The position numbers and the translations under genes were made by a program. The notes below the pieces were generated by a model. It had not been told where the DNA came from. It was given only the letters and a program-made list of their open reading frames with translations, and searched no databases. This document shows, piece by piece, positions 53,329-64,000 of a stretch of DNA of 64,000 nucleotides (the stretch's first letter is position 1; each line of letters opens with the position of its first letter). Where the stretch lies: the NCBI GenBank assembly GCA_020429915.1, contig JAGQKV010000022.1, positions 1 through 64,000 of the forward strand. Reading direction: 5' to 3'. Origin of the DNA: Candidatus Omnitrophota bacterium. GTDB taxonomy: Bacteria; Omnitrophota; Gorgyraeia; Zapsychrales; Zapsychraceae.

Positions 53329-53688
53329 ATGGACCGGGCGTACATCATCAATCTTGGACCGCTGGAAGACATCGCGATCGGGCAGGGACGCTGTTTCATT
53401 GTCAAGGATACAGAAGTGGCGGTCTTCCGGCTGCGCGACGGCAGCGTCGCCGCGATCGAAAACCAGTGTCCGCACCGTAAAGGACCGCTGGCGGAAGGCA
53501 TCATCGATCAGCAGTTCGTCGTCTGTCCGTTGCACGGGCACAAGTTCGATCTGGAGACAGGGCAAGGCGAAGGCGGGGAATGTGTGCGCGTCTTCAACAC
53601 CTGGATCGAGCACGGAAATATTTACATGCAGTTTTCCCCCTACGTGTTTATCGACGGGAAGATCACTGCCGGAACAAACAACAATTAA
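53329..53688 (+). CDS. nirD: Nitrite reductase small subunit (Rieske)
   Basis: 119 residues from the ATG at 53329 after AAAGGAGAACAC. The Rieske [2Fe-2S] ligands are in CPHRKGPL and CPLHGHKF. This is the Rieske-type NirD that keeps the Cys/His ligands, unlike the E. coli form that lost them. It pairs with NirB. It lies 55 bases after nirB and 13 before nrtA. Confidence 0.93.
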   Translation: MDRAYIINLGPLEDIAIGQGRCFIVKDTEVAVFRLRDGSVAAIENQCPHRKGPLAEGIIDQQFVVCPLHGHKFDLETGQGEGGECVRVFNTWIEHGNIYMQFSPYVFIDGKITAGTNNN

Positions 53689-53701
53689 GGAGACCGGAAC
53701 T

Positions 53702-55048
53702 ATGATTAGAAAGACCCTCGCATTCACCCGGATATTGCTGATCGTTACCGGCGTCGTGCTGTTGTGCGGCGTTCCTGCGCGCGCGGAGATGCTGGATCTC
53801 GAAAAAGACGAACTCAAGCTCGGTTTCATCAAACTGACGGATATGGCTCCCCTGGCGATCGCCAAGGAGAAGTTCTTTTTTGAAGATGAAGGGCTTTACG
53901 TGACGCTGGAGGCTCAGGCCAACTGGAAGGTCCTGCTGGACCGTGTCATCGACGGAGAGCTTGACGGCGCGCACATGCTTTCCGGACAGCCGATCGGGGC
54001 CACCATCGGTTTCGGGACCCAGGCGCATATCGTGACCGCATTCAGCATGGACCTTAACGGTAACGGCATCACCGTATCGAACGATATTTGGAAGCAGATG
54101 CGTCCGAACGTCCCGATGAAGGACGGCAAACCGATGCATCCGATTAAAGCCGACGCGCTCAAACCGATCGTTGAAGAATACCGGGCCAAAGGCGAGGAAT
54201 TCAAGATGGGGATGGTGTTCCCGGTCTCCACACATAACTATGAAATCCGCTACTGGCTGGCCGCGGCCGGCATCAGCCCCGGATTCTACACCGCGACGGA
54301 CATTACCGGTACCACCAATGCCGACGTGCTGCTGTCTGTGACGCCGCCGCCGCAGATGCCGGCGACGCTTGAGGCCGGTACCATCTACGGCTACTGTGTA
54401 GGGGAACCGTGGAATCAGCAGGCCGTTTTTAAGGGGATCGGCGTCCCGGTTACGACCAATTACGACATCTGGAAAAACAATCCCGAAAAGGTCTTCGGAG
54501 TCACGAAGGAATGGGCGGAGCAGAATCCCAATACGCATATCGCGCTGGTCAAGGCGCTTATCCGCGCCGCCAAATGGCTCGACGAAGATAACGGAAAGAA
54601 CCGCGCCGAAGCCGCACGCATTCTGTCGAAGCCCGAGTACGTCGGAGCGGACTACGAAGTCATCGCCAACAGCATGACCGGGTTCTTCGAATTCGAAAAA
54701 GGCGACAAGCGTGAAATGCCGGACTTCAACGTCTTTTACCGCTACAATGCCACCTATCCGTTTTACAGCGATGCTATCTGGTTTCTGACGCAAATGCGGC
54801 GCTGGGGACAGATCGGCGAGGCCAAAACAGACGAGTGGTATATCGGCACGGCCAAGAATATTTATATGCCGGAAGTATGGAAGATGGCGGCCCAGTCGCT
54901 GATCGATGACGGCTACATGTCGGAAGACGAGTTGCCCGATACGGACGGCTTCAAGGCGCCGACCGGCGATTTCATCGACGGGATCGTTTATGACGGCAAA
55001 GCCCCCAACGAGTATTTGCGTAAATTCGCAATCGGTAATAAGGACTAA
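53702..55048 (+). CDS. nrtA: Nitrate ABC transporter substrate-binding protein
   Basis: 448 residues from the ATG at 53702 after AAGGAGACC. A signal peptide ([18 protein letters not shown]) leads to an NrtA/CmpA-like binding domain: [34 protein letters not shown] and [13 protein letters not shown]. The family binds nitrate, nitrite or bicarbonate; nirBD and the reductase downstream point to nitrate/nitrite. It is not lipidated, so it is probably free in the periplasm. Confidence 0.92.
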   Translation: MIRKTLAFTRILLIVTGVVLLCGVPARAEMLDLEKDELKLGFIKLTDMAPLAIAKEKFFFEDEGLYVTLEAQANWKVLLDRVIDGELDGAHMLSGQPIGATIGFGTQAHIVTAFSMDLNGNGITVSNDIWKQMRPNVPMKDGKPMHPIKADALKPIVEEYRAKGEEFKMGMVFPVSTHNYEIRYWLAAAGISPGFYTATDITGTTNADVLLSVTPPPQMPATLEAGTIYGYCVGEPWNQQAVFKGIGVPVTTNYDIWKNNPEKVFGVTKEWAEQNPNTHIALVKALIRAAKWLDEDNGKNRAEAARILSKPEYVGADYEVIANSMTGFFEFEKGDKREMPDFNVFYRYNATYPFYSDAIWFLTQMRRWGQIGEAKTDEWYIGTAKNIYMPEVWKMAAQSLIDDGYMSEDELPDTDGFKAPTGDFIDGIVYDGKAPNEYLRKFAIGNKD

Positions 55049-55062
55049 TTCAAGGAGAACTT

Positions 55063-56085
55063 ATGGCAACCAAGGTAATCAATTTTCTTTCTTTATGCGG
55101 GCTGACGTGGTTTGTCCCGTTCGTAAAACTGGCGTCCGGCGAATGCCCGAAGGAGCAGCTGCGTGAAATCCTTTCGGTCATCGGCATTCCGGTGGTGTCC
55201 GTGTTGATCTTCTTTGCATTTTGGTCATTTACCGCAGCGCAGATCAAAACCAGTTTGGGGAACCTGCCCGGCCCGGTCGCGGTCTGGGAGGCCAGCAAGA
55301 CCTTGATCGCCGAACATAGGGATGAACGGGCGAAGGAAAAGGCCTTTTACCAACGCCAGGAAGAACGCAATGCCAAGCGGCTGGCAAAAGATCCGCAGGC
55401 GGAGGTCAGGATCCGCAAATATACGGGCAAACCGACCTACTTTGATCAAATCGGCACCAGTTTGATTACCGTCTTTGCCGGCTTTTTGATCGCGACGCTG
55501 CTCGCGTTGCCCATCGGCATTTTGTGCGGGTTGAACAAGTACGTCATGACGGCGTTCAGTCCGCTGATCCAGATCTTTAAGCCTGTTTCGCCGCTGGCCT
55601 GGTTACCGATCGTCACGATGGTGGTCAGTGCGCTTTATACCACAAACGACGGACTGTTTGAAAAGTCGTTCATCAACTCCGCGATTACGGTGGCGCTGTG
55701 TTCCTTGTGGGCAACTTTGATCAACACGGCGCTGGGCGTGGCGTCGATCGACAAGGACTACATTAATGTCGCGCGGGTACTGAGGCTGGGCAATATCGAG
55801 AAGATTGTCAAGGTGGTCATCCCGGCATCTCTTCCGTACATTTTTGCCGGGCTACGGATATCTCTGGGCGTGGGCTGGATGGTCCTGATCGCGGCCGAAA
55901 TGCTCGCGCAAAACCCGGGGTTGGGAAAATTTGTGTGGGATGAATTTCAAAACGGCAGCAGTCACTCTTTGGCCCGCATTCTGGTCGCCGTGTTCACCAT
56001 CGGGATCATCGGCTTTATGCTCGACCGGATCATGGTGGTGTTTCAAAAGCTGGTCAGTTTCGGACAGGATGTAGCAACCGCATAG
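55063..56085 (+). CDS. nrtB: Nitrate ABC transporter permease
   Basis: 340 residues. A first membrane helix ([19 protein letters not shown]) and a ~70-residue charged cytoplasmic stretch precede the core permease with five more helices. The EAA-like loop reads [20 protein letters not shown], and [19 protein letters not shown] is typical of NrtB/SsuC permeases. The long charged N-terminal insert matches NtrB-type members. It lies 14 bases after nrtA. Confidence 0.92.
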   Translation: MATKVINFLSLCGLTWFVPFVKLASGECPKEQLREILSVIGIPVVSVLIFFAFWSFTAAQIKTSLGNLPGPVAVWEASKTLIAEHRDERAKEKAFYQRQEERNAKRLAKDPQAEVRIRKYTGKPTYFDQIGTSLITVFAGFLIATLLALPIGILCGLNKYVMTAFSPLIQIFKPVSPLAWLPIVTMVVSALYTTNDGLFEKSFINSAITVALCSLWATLINTALGVASIDKDYINVARVLRLGNIEKIVKVVIPASLPYIFAGLRISLGVGWMVLIAAEMLAQNPGLGKFVWDEFQNGSSHSLARILVAVFTIGIIGFMLDRIMVVFQKLVSFGQDVATA

Positions 56086-56094
56086 GGGAGAAGC

Positions 56095-56985
56095 ATGGCA
56101 TTTCTGGAACTCAGAAACGTAAGCAAGTCATACGGGGAAGGCGCGGAGCGGACCGAAGTCCTGAAGGACGTCAACATGACGATCTGCGAAGGCGAGTTCG
56201 TTGCGGTAATCGGATTTTCCGGCAGCGGCAAGACCACGCTGATCTCGCTTATCTGCGGGCTCATCCAGCCGGATGAAGGGGAGGTCCTCCTGCGCGGCAA
56301 AAAGATCACCGGTCCGGGACCGGACCGCGGTATCGTGTTTCAAAATTATTCGCTGCTGCCGTGGCTGACCGTGGAGGGGAACGTGGCCGTGGCGGTGAAT
56401 CAGGTCTTTAAGGATTGGGACCCGCAGCGCCGGCATGACCAGGTCCGCAAGTACATTGAGATGGTCAATTTGACGCCGGCTTTGCACAAGCGTCCCAGTG
56501 AACTCTCCGGCGGGATGAGACAACGGGTGTCTGTGGCGCGCGCGTTGGCGATGAATCCCGAAATCCTGTTGCTGGACGAACCGTTAAGCGCTCTCGACGC
56601 CCTGACCCGGGGCACATTGCAGTATGAAATCGAGAAAATTTGGCGGGAAGACCGTAAAACGGCGGTCATGATTACCAATGACGTCGACGAAGGGATAATA
56701 CTCGCCGACCGGATCATCCCGTTGAAACCCGGACCACGGGCCACGCTGGGACCGGAGTTCCGCGTGAACCTGCCGCGGCCGCGCGACAAGAACGAACTCA
56801 ACGACAACGACATATACAAACATCTGCGCAACGATATCGTCCGGTACATGCTGGATATCGGAAAAGAGACCGGCGCCGGCAAGTCCGCGTTGGAACTCGC
56901 ACTCCCGGATTTGCAGCCCAAGGACCTGCGTCCATCGCAAAGAGAGGCTGTCCTGTCCAGGGAAGTCCGGGCGGCTATCGAATAA
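56095..56985 (+). CDS. nrtC: Nitrate ABC transporter ATPase 1
   Basis: 296 residues. Walker [12 protein letters not shown]-loop [10 protein letters not shown], signature [14 protein letters not shown], Walker [13 protein letters not shown]. The H-loop reads MITNDVDEG, with Asn in place of the catalytic His, so one of the two composite ATP sites may be weak. There is no fused substrate-binding domain as in cyanobacterial NrtC. Forms a heterodimer with the next gene product. Confidence 0.9.
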   Translation: MAFLELRNVSKSYGEGAERTEVLKDVNMTICEGEFVAVIGFSGSGKTTLISLICGLIQPDEGEVLLRGKKITGPGPDRGIVFQNYSLLPWLTVEGNVAVAVNQVFKDWDPQRRHDQVRKYIEMVNLTPALHKRPSELSGGMRQRVSVARALAMNPEILLLDEPLSALDALTRGTLQYEIEKIWREDRKTAVMITNDVDEGIILADRIIPLKPGPRATLGPEFRVNLPRPRDKNELNDNDIYKHLRNDIVRYMLDIGKETGAGKSALELALPDLQPKDLRPSQREAVLSREVRAAIE

Positions 56986-57013
56986 ACCGGTCATCATATC
57001 AAGGAGACACTCT

Positions 57014-57892
57014 ATGAAACCTCCCATGCTCGAGATCGTCAATCTGAAGAAGGTGTACCCGACCAAGAACGGACCCTTTACGGTGCTGGAGGAATTCAAT
57101 CTGCGCGTCGACGAGGGTGAATTTGTGGCTGTCATCGGACATTCCGGTTGTGGTAAATCCACGGCGCTGATGATGATTGCCGGTTTGAATGATATCAGCG
57201 ACGGAGATATTACCGTTGAAGGCCGGGTCATCCAGGGAGCGGGGCCCGACCGCGCGGTCGTCTTTCAGTCCCCCAGCCTGTTCCCGTGGATGACGACGCT
57301 GGAAAACGTCATGCTCGGCGTCCGCCGTGTTTATCCGCACGGAACCAGGAAGCAACAGGAGGATATTTGCAAATACTATCTGAACCGTGTGGGATTGATC
57401 AATGCGCTGGACAAGAAGGCTTCCGATCTTTCCAACGGGATGAAACAACGGGTCGGCATCGCGCGCGCCTTCGCCCTGAAGCCGCGGGTTCTTCTCCTGG
57501 ACGAACCCTTTGGAATGCTCGATTCCCTGACACGCGCCGAATTGCAGGACGTGCTTCTGGAAGTTTGGAACAAAGAGAAAATTACCGCCATCATGGTGAC
57601 GCATGACGTCGATGAGGCTCTTTACTTATCCGACCGGGTGGTGATGATGACCTCCGGGCCTTACGCGAAGGTGGGGGATGTCCTGGAAATACCGTTCCAC
57701 CGTCCCCGTGAACGGTCCGCGGTCATGGAAGATCCCCGCTATTACGATTGCCGTGGACATTTGCTTGACTTTTTGAACGGTCACGATAAAGATAAGTTGA
57801 GGGATAATCCATCGCCGTCCGCGACAAGCCAAATCACCGTGTCTCCTCAGTCGGACACAAACAGCACAGAGATGGCTTTGGGAAAAATTTAA
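57014..57892 (+). CDS. nrtD: Nitrate ABC transporter ATPase 2
   Basis: 292 residues. Walker A GHSGCGKSTALM, Q-loop VFQSPSLFPW, signature LSNGMKQRVGIARA (Asn for the usual first Gly), Walker B VLLLDEPFGMLD and an intact H-loop MVTHDVDEA. It pairs with the preceding ATPase. The last 40 residues are low-complexity Ser/Thr-rich (PSPSATSQITVSPQSDTNST). Confidence 0.9.
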   Translation: MKPPMLEIVNLKKVYPTKNGPFTVLEEFNLRVDEGEFVAVIGHSGCGKSTALMMIAGLNDISDGDITVEGRVIQGAGPDRAVVFQSPSLFPWMTTLENVMLGVRRVYPHGTRKQQEDICKYYLNRVGLINALDKKASDLSNGMKQRVGIARAFALKPRVLLLDEPFGMLDSLTRAELQDVLLEVWNKEKITAIMVTHDVDEALYLSDRVVMMTSGPYAKVGDVLEIPFHRPRERSAVMEDPRYYDCRGHLLDFLNGHDKDKLRDNPSPSATSQITVSPQSDTNSTEMALGKI

Positions 57893-57927
57893 TCCGGTAC
57901 GACATCATGTAAGAAGGAGCAGACAAA

Positions 57928-59166
57928 ATGAAGTTACGCATTTCCGGGAGTGTATTTGCAGTCACAATGATCCTATTGAGTGGAACCGCCTACGCCGCGG
58001 ATTCGTTGAAGGAGGCCCTTTTGGAGGGGACTCCCTACATCGATGCCCGCTACCGCTTTGAGTATGTGGAACAGGACGGCCTGGCCAATGATGCCGAGGC
58101 GTCGACGTTGAGAACTCGCTTCGGTTATAAGACGGGAACTTATGAAAACTTTTCGGCCGTTCTGGAATTTGAGAATATTACCCAAGTCGGTGACGACGAC
58201 TATAACGATACGCTCAACGGGCGCACCACGTATCCGGTGGTGGCAGACGTGGAGAACACCGAAGTCAATCAATCCTTCCTGCAGTACACCGGCATCCCGG
58301 AAACGACTGTAAAACTCGGGCGTCAGGTGATCACGCTTGATGGACACCGGTTTGTCGGGCACGTCGGCTGGCGGCAGAACAATCAGACGTTCGACGCGAT
58401 TACCATTTCCAACAAAAGCCTGCCAGACACGGAAATTCGGTACGGATACATCAACGGTGTTAACCGTATTTTCGGAGACGATTCTCCGGCGGGGGATTGG
58501 GATTCGGACAGCCATCTGTTCAACATCTCCAACACCAGTACGCCGTTGGGCAAGATCGTGGTGTATTCCTACTTGCTGGATTTTGAAATGGACGCCCCGG
58601 CCGCCTCGAACCAGAGTTTCGGGATCAGTTTGGACGGTAAGCAAAAGCTGACGGAACATCTCACTGGAAATTATTACGGGGAGTACGCCTTTCAGCAGGA
58701 CTACGGTTCCAACACCACCGACTATGACGCCGATTACTATCACGTCTCCGGCGGGTTGAGCTGCCATGGCTTAACAACGACCGTCGGTTACGAAGTGCTG
58801 GGCAGCGACAACGGGATGGCGGCCTTTTCCACACCGTTGGCAACATTGCATAAGTGGAACGGCTGGGCCGATGTGTTTCTGGCAACGCCGGCAACCGGTC
58901 TGGAAGACTTTTACGTCGACGTAACTTATAAAGTTAGCGGTATTGAAGGCGATATGAAATTCCTCAACGGCCTGTTGGCCAAGGTCCAGTATCATGATTT
59001 CTCAGCGGAGGAAGGGAGTATGGATTACGGGACCGAATGGGGAGTTTACGTCAAACAGCCGATAACCAAAAACGTCTACGCCGAAGTCAAGTATGCCGAC
59101 TATGACACCGACGGCTTTGCCACCGATCGCAAGAAGGTCGTCTTCGGCCTGGGGGTCACCTATTAG
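57928..59166 (+). CDS. Outer-membrane beta-barrel protein (porin-like)
   Basis: 412 residues. A signal peptide (VFAVTMILLSGTAYA) precedes alternating beta strands of an OprB/alginate-export-like barrel (IDARYRFEYVEQ, VKLGRQVITLDGHRFVGHVG), ending in an aromatic residue (GLGVTY), as outer-membrane barrels do. Placed between the nitrate transporter and the reductase, it may let nitrate through the outer membrane. It starts after AAGAAGGAGCAG. Confidence 0.85.
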   Translation: MKLRISGSVFAVTMILLSGTAYAADSLKEALLEGTPYIDARYRFEYVEQDGLANDAEASTLRTRFGYKTGTYENFSAVLEFENITQVGDDDYNDTLNGRTTYPVVADVENTEVNQSFLQYTGIPETTVKLGRQVITLDGHRFVGHVGWRQNNQTFDAITISNKSLPDTEIRYGYINGVNRIFGDDSPAGDWDSDSHLFNISNTSTPLGKIVVYSYLLDFEMDAPAASNQSFGISLDGKQKLTEHLTGNYYGEYAFQQDYGSNTTDYDADYYHVSGGLSCHGLTTTVGYEVLGSDNGMAAFSTPLATLHKWNGWADVFLATPATGLEDFYVDVTYKVSGIEGDMKFLNGLLAKVQYHDFSAEEGSMDYGTEWGVYVKQPITKNVYAEVKYADYDTDGFATDRKKVVFGLGVTY

Positions 59167-59188
59167 TTCCCATCATGAGCAATCGGAT

Positions 59189-60814
59189 ATGACTCAGCAT
59201 GTGATGAACAGTCCTACCGACCGGCGTGCATTGACCGCGGCCATCGAACGGTTTTCGCGGAAGCACGATAAGGGGGTGTTCGGACCCAATCAAAAGAAGT
59301 ACGAAGAACTCATCCCCAAGACCGCCCCGGGTCCGGGGAAACAATACGCCTTTGAGGTGGATCTGGATAAATGCACCGGGTGCAAGGCGTGCGTGACGGC
59401 TTGTCACAGCGAGAACGGTCTCGACGAGGATGAAACATGGCGGGGGGTAGGGTTGATTCAAGGCGGCACGGATGACAACGCCGTGCTGCAACACGTTACC
59501 ACCGCTTGTCATCACTGCGCGGATCCGGCTTGTCTGAGCGGTTGTCCGACGTTGGCGTACACCAAGGACGAAGAAACCGGCGTGGTCAAGCACCTGGATG
59601 ACCAGTGCTTCGGTTGTCAGTACTGCATTCTGAAATGCCCGTACGATGTGCCGAAGTATAACGAGAAACGCGGCATTGTGCACAAATGTGACATGTGCGT
59701 CGGCCGGTTGAAGGCAGGGCAGGCTCCGGCCTGTGTGCGCGCCTGTCCGAACGGGGCGATCCGCATTACGGTGGTGGATACCGCGGAGGTTCGACAGAAC
59801 AGCCGAGAATTTGTCGATGTTCCGGGGGCACCGATGTCGGACTACACGTACCCTACGACCAAATTCAAGACCGCGCGTCGGATGCCGGCAGATGCGCGAC
59901 CGGCCGACGACGCCGCGGTTAAGCCGGAACATTCGCATCTGCCGCTGGTCGTGATGCTCACTCTGACGCAATTGTCCGTCGGGACTTTCCTTTATGAATG
60001 GATCGCGACGACCTTTTTCGGCGCGGCGGTAATCAGACCGGTCCTGGTGACGACCGCGCTTGCGGTCGGACTTGCGGCCTTGGGAGCCAGTATACTGCAT
60101 TTGGGACGGCCGCAGTTGTTTTACCGGGCCGTGCTGGGATTTCGCCAATCCTGGTTGAGCCGTGAGATTATCGCCTTCGCGGCCTTCGCGCATGTGGCAT
60201 TGTTGTACGCGGCGTGCGTGCATCTGCCCGCGCTGAACCAGTGGCTCTCCGGAATGATTCCGGGTAACGATGTCCTGCCGGTGCTGTCCGTGGCCGTGGT
60301 TTTACTCGGGATGACCGGAATTCTTGCCTCGGTGATGGTTTATCGCGACACACGCCGGCCGTTCTGGGATCACCCGTTGACGAACATCAAATTCTTTGCC
60401 ACCATGGGGATGCTGGGCTCGGCGACGGGTTTGCTAGTCGCGGTCGCCGGCGGTCACGCCGTCCCGGGCGCTGTGCGCGGGCTCGCGGTGTTGATAAGTG
60501 CAGTGACTGTCATTAAGGTTGTTTCCGAAGCCGCTGTTTTTTGGCTAAAGGATTACGCCAACCGGCCCATGATCGCCAAGACAGCGGTCCTGCTGCGGGG
60601 GCCGCTGCACAAATACTGGCGGGCCAGATGGGTATGTGGATTGACCGGCGGTATCGTCCTGCCGTTGGGATTGGCGTCGGCGGCCGGATCATCGCCGATG
60701 GCGACGGGTATGTTGGCGGCTGCAATATTGTTGTTTTGCGTGGCGGGGGAGCTGGCGTCACGTTATCTGTTTTTCAGGGCGGTCGTAGCCTACCGGATGC
60801 CGGGAGGATCATGA
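59189..60814 (+). CDS. Fused DmsB-DmsC: four-[4Fe-4S] subunit joined to quinol-linked membrane subunit
   Basis: 541 residues. I take the ATG at 59189 (the frame extends back into the barrel gene; ATG 59204 is an alternative). The N-terminal half has four cysteine clusters: [37 protein letters not shown] and CDMC with CVRACP. The C-terminal half has eight membrane helices and the DmsC-type HLGRP and SWLSREI motifs, where quinol binds. In other enzymes these are two proteins. It would carry electrons from quinol to the molybdoenzyme that follows. It overlaps it by the ATGA at 60811. Confidence 0.9.
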   Translation: MTQHVMNSPTDRRALTAAIERFSRKHDKGVFGPNQKKYEELIPKTAPGPGKQYAFEVDLDKCTGCKACVTACHSENGLDEDETWRGVGLIQGGTDDNAVLQHVTTACHHCADPACLSGCPTLAYTKDEETGVVKHLDDQCFGCQYCILKCPYDVPKYNEKRGIVHKCDMCVGRLKAGQAPACVRACPNGAIRITVVDTAEVRQNSREFVDVPGAPMSDYTYPTTKFKTARRMPADARPADDAAVKPEHSHLPLVVMLTLTQLSVGTFLYEWIATTFFGAAVIRPVLVTTALAVGLAALGASILHLGRPQLFYRAVLGFRQSWLSREIIAFAAFAHVALLYAACVHLPALNQWLSGMIPGNDVLPVLSVAVVLLGMTGILASVMVYRDTRRPFWDHPLTNIKFFATMGMLGSATGLLVAVAGGHAVPGAVRGLAVLISAVTVIKVVSEAAVFWLKDYANRPMIAKTAVLLRGPLHKYWRARWVCGLTGGIVLPLGLASAAGSSPMATGMLAAAILLFCVAGELASRYLFFRAVVAYRMPGGS

Positions 60815-60815
60815 A

Positions 60816-63026
60816 TTGCTGGAACGGTTAAAAAAACTGATTTACCAGACTGACGGAAAGTTCACCGAGGAGCTCCGGCTGGAAGAGTCGGGCTTCGGGC
60901 TCGGGCATTTACCGCGGCGGCTCAGGCCGGATGGCGTCACCCGGGCGGTGTGCGGGTATTGCTCGACGGGCTGCAGTCTCGATGTGCATATCAAGGACGG
61001 CAAGGCCTGCAATCTGACCCCCACGCACGCGTATCCGGTCAATGTGGGTGAAGCTTGTCCCAAGGGGTGGGAGGCGTTAAGTGTGTTGAACGCCACCGAC
61101 CGCGCCACGACACCCTTACTGCGCGGCAGCGACGGTACGCTTAAGCCGGTGGACTGGCCGGTGGCATTGAAAACATTTGCCGAACGGTTCAAGGCCGTTC
61201 AACAACGACACGGTGCCGACAGTGTTGCCTATTTGAGTACGGGGCAGATCACCAACGAGGAAATGACGCTGTTGGGCATTCTTGCCAAGTTCGGGATGGG
61301 GATCGTTCACGGTGACGGCAACACCCGCCAGTGCATGGCGACGGCCGCGACCGCGTACAAGCAGTCGTTCGGATTTGATGCGCCGCCGTTCACGTATGCC
61401 GACTTCGAAGAGTCGGATTGTCTGGTGTTTGTCGGCGCCAATCCATGCATCGCTCATCCGATTATGTGGCAGCGGGTCCTGATGAATCAAAACAATCCGG
61501 AAATCATCGTCCTCGATCCCCGCAAGACAGAAACAGCTATTGCGGCCACACAGCATTATGCGGTGCGGCCTAAGAGCGATTTGTCCCTGCTGTACGGCGT
61601 GGCCAATTTTCTTATCAAGAATGAGTGGATTGATGAGGATTACATCGAACGTCATACAAATTCATTTGAGGCGTTCAGCCGACACGTCGAGGAATTCACC
61701 CTGGACCGTGTCAGTGCCGTGTGCGGCATATCGGAAACACAGATCGCGGAACTGGCGGCGCTTATTCACCGCAGTCAACGCGTGTCTTTTTGGTGGATGG
61801 TGGGTGTCAATCAGGGATATGAGGCCACGCGGACCGCGCAGGCCATCATCAATCTCGCGTTAATGACCGGCAACATCGGGCGCCCGGGGACCGGCGCGAA
61901 TTCGATCACCGGCCAGTGCAATGCGATGGGTTCGCGCCTGTACAGTAACACCACCAACCTGCTCGGCGGACGGATGTTCACCGATGCGGAACACCGCGGC
62001 GAGATCGCCGAGATCCTCGGGATCGGTGCCGAGCGGATCCCGGCGGAAGACAGCTGGGCCTATGATCAAATCATTGAAGGCGTGCACGAAGGTAAGATCA
62101 AGGGGTTGTGGATCGTCGCCACGAATCCCGGTCATTCCTGGATCAACCGGACCTTTTTTGAGGAATGCATGCGCAAGCTTGAGTTTCTTGTGGTTCAGGA
62201 CATGTACCATTCCACCGAAACCGCACAGCTGGCCGACCTGGTTTTACCCGCGGCGGGCTGGGGGGAAAAGGAAGGGACCTTTATCAATTCCGAGCGCCGT
62301 TTCGGTCTGATCCGGGCCGTCGCCGAACCGCCCGGCGAAGCGAAGACGGATTTTGAGATCTTCAAGCTGATCGGCCGGGCGTGGGGTTGTCAGGATATCA
62401 CCGACCGCTGGTCGGCGCCGGAGGATATGTTTCAAACAATAAAGGAAGTCTCGCGGGGCCGGCCGTGCGATATTACCGGCATTGCGGATTATGCCATGCT
62501 GGAACGGTGCGGGGGCATCCAGTGGCCGTTTCGCCCGGAAGACGATGAAACCGCGACCGAACGCCGGCTGTTTGAGGATGGGGAATACTACCACAGCGAC
62601 GGACGCGCCCAGTTCATGTTCGAGGCCGTCGCCCCCAATCCCGAGCCGACGTGCCGGCAATACCCATTGGTGCTGCTCACCGGGCGGGGGACGTCCTCGC
62701 AGTGGCACACGCAAACGCGGACGGGAAAGTCCAAAATTTTGCAGAAAATGTGCCCTCAAGAAGTGTATGTTGAGATAAATCCACGGGACGCGCGGGACTT
62801 GAGCATTCGACCCGGACAACAGGTCCGAGTGGTGACGCGGCGCGGCTCGGTGAAGGCGAACGCCGTAATCAAACCGTCGGTATTCAGCGGCCAGATCTTT
62901 ATGCCGATGCATTATCCCGAGACCAATCTTTTGACATTGAAATGTTTCGATCCCTATTCACGGCAACCGTCGTATAAATCGTGCGCGGCGAAGTTAATGA
63001 CGGTCCAAACGGAGAAAGCGACATGA
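60816..63026 (+). CDS. nasA: Assimilatory-type nitrate reductase, molybdoenzyme
   Basis: 736 residues, TTG start at 60816 after GGGAGG; the ATG at 60811 is in another frame and stops after six codons. The [4Fe-4S] ligands are in CGYCSTGC and GEACPKGW. The Mo ligand is the Cys in [13 protein letters not shown], as in Nap/Nas enzymes. [21 protein letters not shown] binds the pterin. There is no Tat signal, so it is cytoplasmic. There is no C-terminal [2Fe-2S] domain as in Klebsiella NasA, in line with electron supply by the fused DmsBC. A formate dehydrogenase-like role is possible but the context says nitrate. Confidence 0.88.
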   Translation: MLERLKKLIYQTDGKFTEELRLEESGFGLGHLPRRLRPDGVTRAVCGYCSTGCSLDVHIKDGKACNLTPTHAYPVNVGEACPKGWEALSVLNATDRATTPLLRGSDGTLKPVDWPVALKTFAERFKAVQQRHGADSVAYLSTGQITNEEMTLLGILAKFGMGIVHGDGNTRQCMATAATAYKQSFGFDAPPFTYADFEESDCLVFVGANPCIAHPIMWQRVLMNQNNPEIIVLDPRKTETAIAATQHYAVRPKSDLSLLYGVANFLIKNEWIDEDYIERHTNSFEAFSRHVEEFTLDRVSAVCGISETQIAELAALIHRSQRVSFWWMVGVNQGYEATRTAQAIINLALMTGNIGRPGTGANSITGQCNAMGSRLYSNTTNLLGGRMFTDAEHRGEIAEILGIGAERIPAEDSWAYDQIIEGVHEGKIKGLWIVATNPGHSWINRTFFEECMRKLEFLVVQDMYHSTETAQLADLVLPAAGWGEKEGTFINSERRFGLIRAVAEPPGEAKTDFEIFKLIGRAWGCQDITDRWSAPEDMFQTIKEVSRGRPCDITGIADYAMLERCGGIQWPFRPEDDETATERRLFEDGEYYHSDGRAQFMFEAVAPNPEPTCRQYPLVLLTGRGTSSQWHTQTRTGKSKILQKMCPQEVYVEINPRDARDLSIRPGQQVRVVTRRGSVKANAVIKPSVFSGQIFMPMHYPETNLLTLKCFDPYSRQPSYKSCAAKLMTVQTEKAT

Positions 63027-63514
63027 TCCGGATCAATACGTCGTCCAGAGTGGCCTCGATCAATATCTCGGGAGGAGGGATCCCGAAACGGCCCATCCCC
63101 GCTGTGCTGATACGAGAAGGCGGACTGGAGGGGGACGGGCATAATCACGCCAAACACTATCGGCCCGCCCAGGCGGTGTCGTTGCAGGATATCGAGATGC
63201 TGGAGGAATTGACCCGGGAAGGTTTTCCGTTGACGGCCGGGATGACGGGAGAGAATATTGATCTTAACAACGTGAATGTTAACCGACTTCCCATCGGGGC
63301 GCGCCTGATTTTTGAAGGCGGCGTTGAAATCGAGATCACCCGCAAGCGTCCGCCTTGCTACGTGCTGGATGTGATCGACCCGCGCTTGAAAAAGACGATC
63401 GTCGGGCGGTGCGGGGTATACGCCAAGGTCATACGCCCGGGGGCGTTGGAAAACGGCGCGGGCGTCACGGTGGAATTACCGGTCAGCCATGAATGTCTTG
63501 TCGAAAAAGTTTAA
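63023..63514 (+). CDS. MOSC-domain protein
   Basis: 163 residues from the ATG at 63023, overlapping the reductase stop (ATGA). MOSC features: [32 protein letters not shown] and the late cysteine region [14 protein letters not shown] proteins handle molybdenum cofactor sulfur. It probably helps to insert or mature the cofactor of the upstream enzyme. Confidence 0.88.
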   Translation: MIRINTSSRVASINISGGGIPKRPIPAVLIREGGLEGDGHNHAKHYRPAQAVSLQDIEMLEELTREGFPLTAGMTGENIDLNNVNVNRLPIGARLIFEGGVEIEITRKRPPCYVLDVIDPRLKKTIVGRCGVYAKVIRPGALENGAGVTVELPVSHECLVEKV

Positions 63515-64000
63515 CTCGCTCCGCACGGGGGCGATCCTGTGCGGCGGCGAGAGTTCCCGGATGGGATCTCCCAAGACCGCGATTCGGTTGGTCAGCGGTC
63601 TGACGATGATCGAGCATGTTTATTTGGCCCTCAGCCAGGTTTGCCAACGTGTCGTCTTTGTCGGTCACGCGCAGGGAATCGCGCCGGCGCTGCTCAATCG
63701 CGGACTGCATATCACCGACGAAATTCCTGGCATCGGTCCGCTGGGCGCCTTGGACGCGCTGCTCAGCTCCGGAATCGACCGCGAATATTTGGTTACACCG
63801 TGTGATCTGTTCCGCGCGACCCCGACCTTGTACCGGTTGCTAACGACCGAAGTTGAAGGGTCGCCGGTGCTGCTGCGCCGGGACGGCCGCATTGAGCCTT
63901 TGATCGGTAGGTATCAGGCGGATTTGTTGCCGATGGTCCGCGGACAGCTGGCCCGGCGGGAATTGTCGGTCCGCCGGCTGGTCGAATTTTGCAAGTCCGG
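63489..64000 (+). CDS. mobA: Molybdenum cofactor guanylyltransferase (3' end outside window)
   Basis: 170 residues visible, open at the window edge. It starts at ATG 63489, overlapping the MOSC gene by 26 bases. The nucleotide-binding motif is ILCGGESSRMGSPKTAI, then GPLGALDALL and the metal-binding TPCDLF. MobA attaches GMP to molybdopterin, giving the bis-MGD cofactor used by NasA-type enzymes. It fits the operon well. Confidence 0.9.
   Translation, partial: MNVLSKKFNSLRTGAILCGGESSRMGSPKTAIRLVSGLTMIEHVYLALSQVCQRVVFVGHAQGIAPALLNRGLHITDEIPGIGPLGALDALLSSGIDREYLVTPCDLFRATPTLYRLLTTEVEGSPVLLRRDGRIEPLIGRYQADLLPMVRGQLARRELSVRRLVEFCKS

Noticed and set aside
1..64000. Insertion sequences, tRNA or rRNA genes, phage genes
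   Set aside because: None could be recognised anywhere in the window by motif or structure reading.

Overview
The window looks like a chromosomal piece from an uncultured Gram-negative bacterium, most likely of the candidate phylum Omnitrophota. This is an inference. It rests on an open giant gene of more than 26 kb with mixed enzyme-like domains (a known Omnitrophota trait), outer-membrane parts (porin-like barrel, secretin, lipoprotein amidase) and the bacterial housekeeping set. No rRNA or tRNA gene was seen to confirm it. The DNA is fairly GC-rich except for an AT-rich toxin-antitoxin island near 28.0-29.5 kb and a short AT-rich repeat near 35.6 kb.

Region 1 (1-26.4 kb) is one giant reading frame, open at the left edge. 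Its first 16 kb strings together domains that are normally separate cytoplasmic proteins: two NagB-type sugar-phosphate isomerase folds, an alpha/beta hydrolase, a GNAT-like fold, a GlnD-like uridylyltransferase and a SecA/SF2-like helicase. Between them sit recurring hydrophobic hairpins, several with signal-peptidase-like AxA sites. This looks like a membrane-threaded polyprotein. One hairpin is interrupted by six in-frame palindromic elements with a shared loop and private stems. The last 10 kb is repeat protein: nine copies of a ~100-residue unit (five of them at an exact 133-codon period), amphipathic helices, basic ATL/LE repeats, proline-rich LPDYEF repeats and an ILLES tail. The repeat pattern continues in frame for 59 codons past the TAA stop.

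Region 2 (26.4-34 kb) holds four small hypothetical genes, an acquired RES-Xre toxin-antitoxin pair, and mutS-mutL on the minus strand. Region 3 (34-42 kb) has a secreted TPR/coiled-coil protein, a pilin-like protein, a MarR regulator with a perfect palindromic operator and two tiny genes, then a translationally coupled membrane-TPR protein, rRNA/tRNA m5C methyltransferase and CPBP protease. A receiver-domain protein and a small membrane protein face the other way. Region 4 (42-49.5 kb) is a tightly packed run: MerR-type regulator, secretin, amidase, murI, queD, queC, queE, queF, rph and rdgB, i.e. cell-wall work plus the preQ1 branch of queuosine synthesis plus RNA/nucleotide housekeeping.

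Region 5 (49.5-64 kb) is a nitrate assimilation locus: a PAS-LuxR regulator, NirBD nitrite reductase, a four-gene NrtABCD-type nitrate ABC transporter, an outer-membrane barrel, a fused DmsB-DmsC electron-transfer/membrane subunit, a NasA-type molybdoenzyme, a MOSC protein and MobA (cut by the window end). Three leader RNAs precede the regulator and nirB. Each ends in an intrinsic terminator, and together they carry five hexaloops of the A1-G4 type recognised by ANTAR antiterminators. This suggests that nitrate controls the locus by transcription antitermination from a regulator encoded outside the window.
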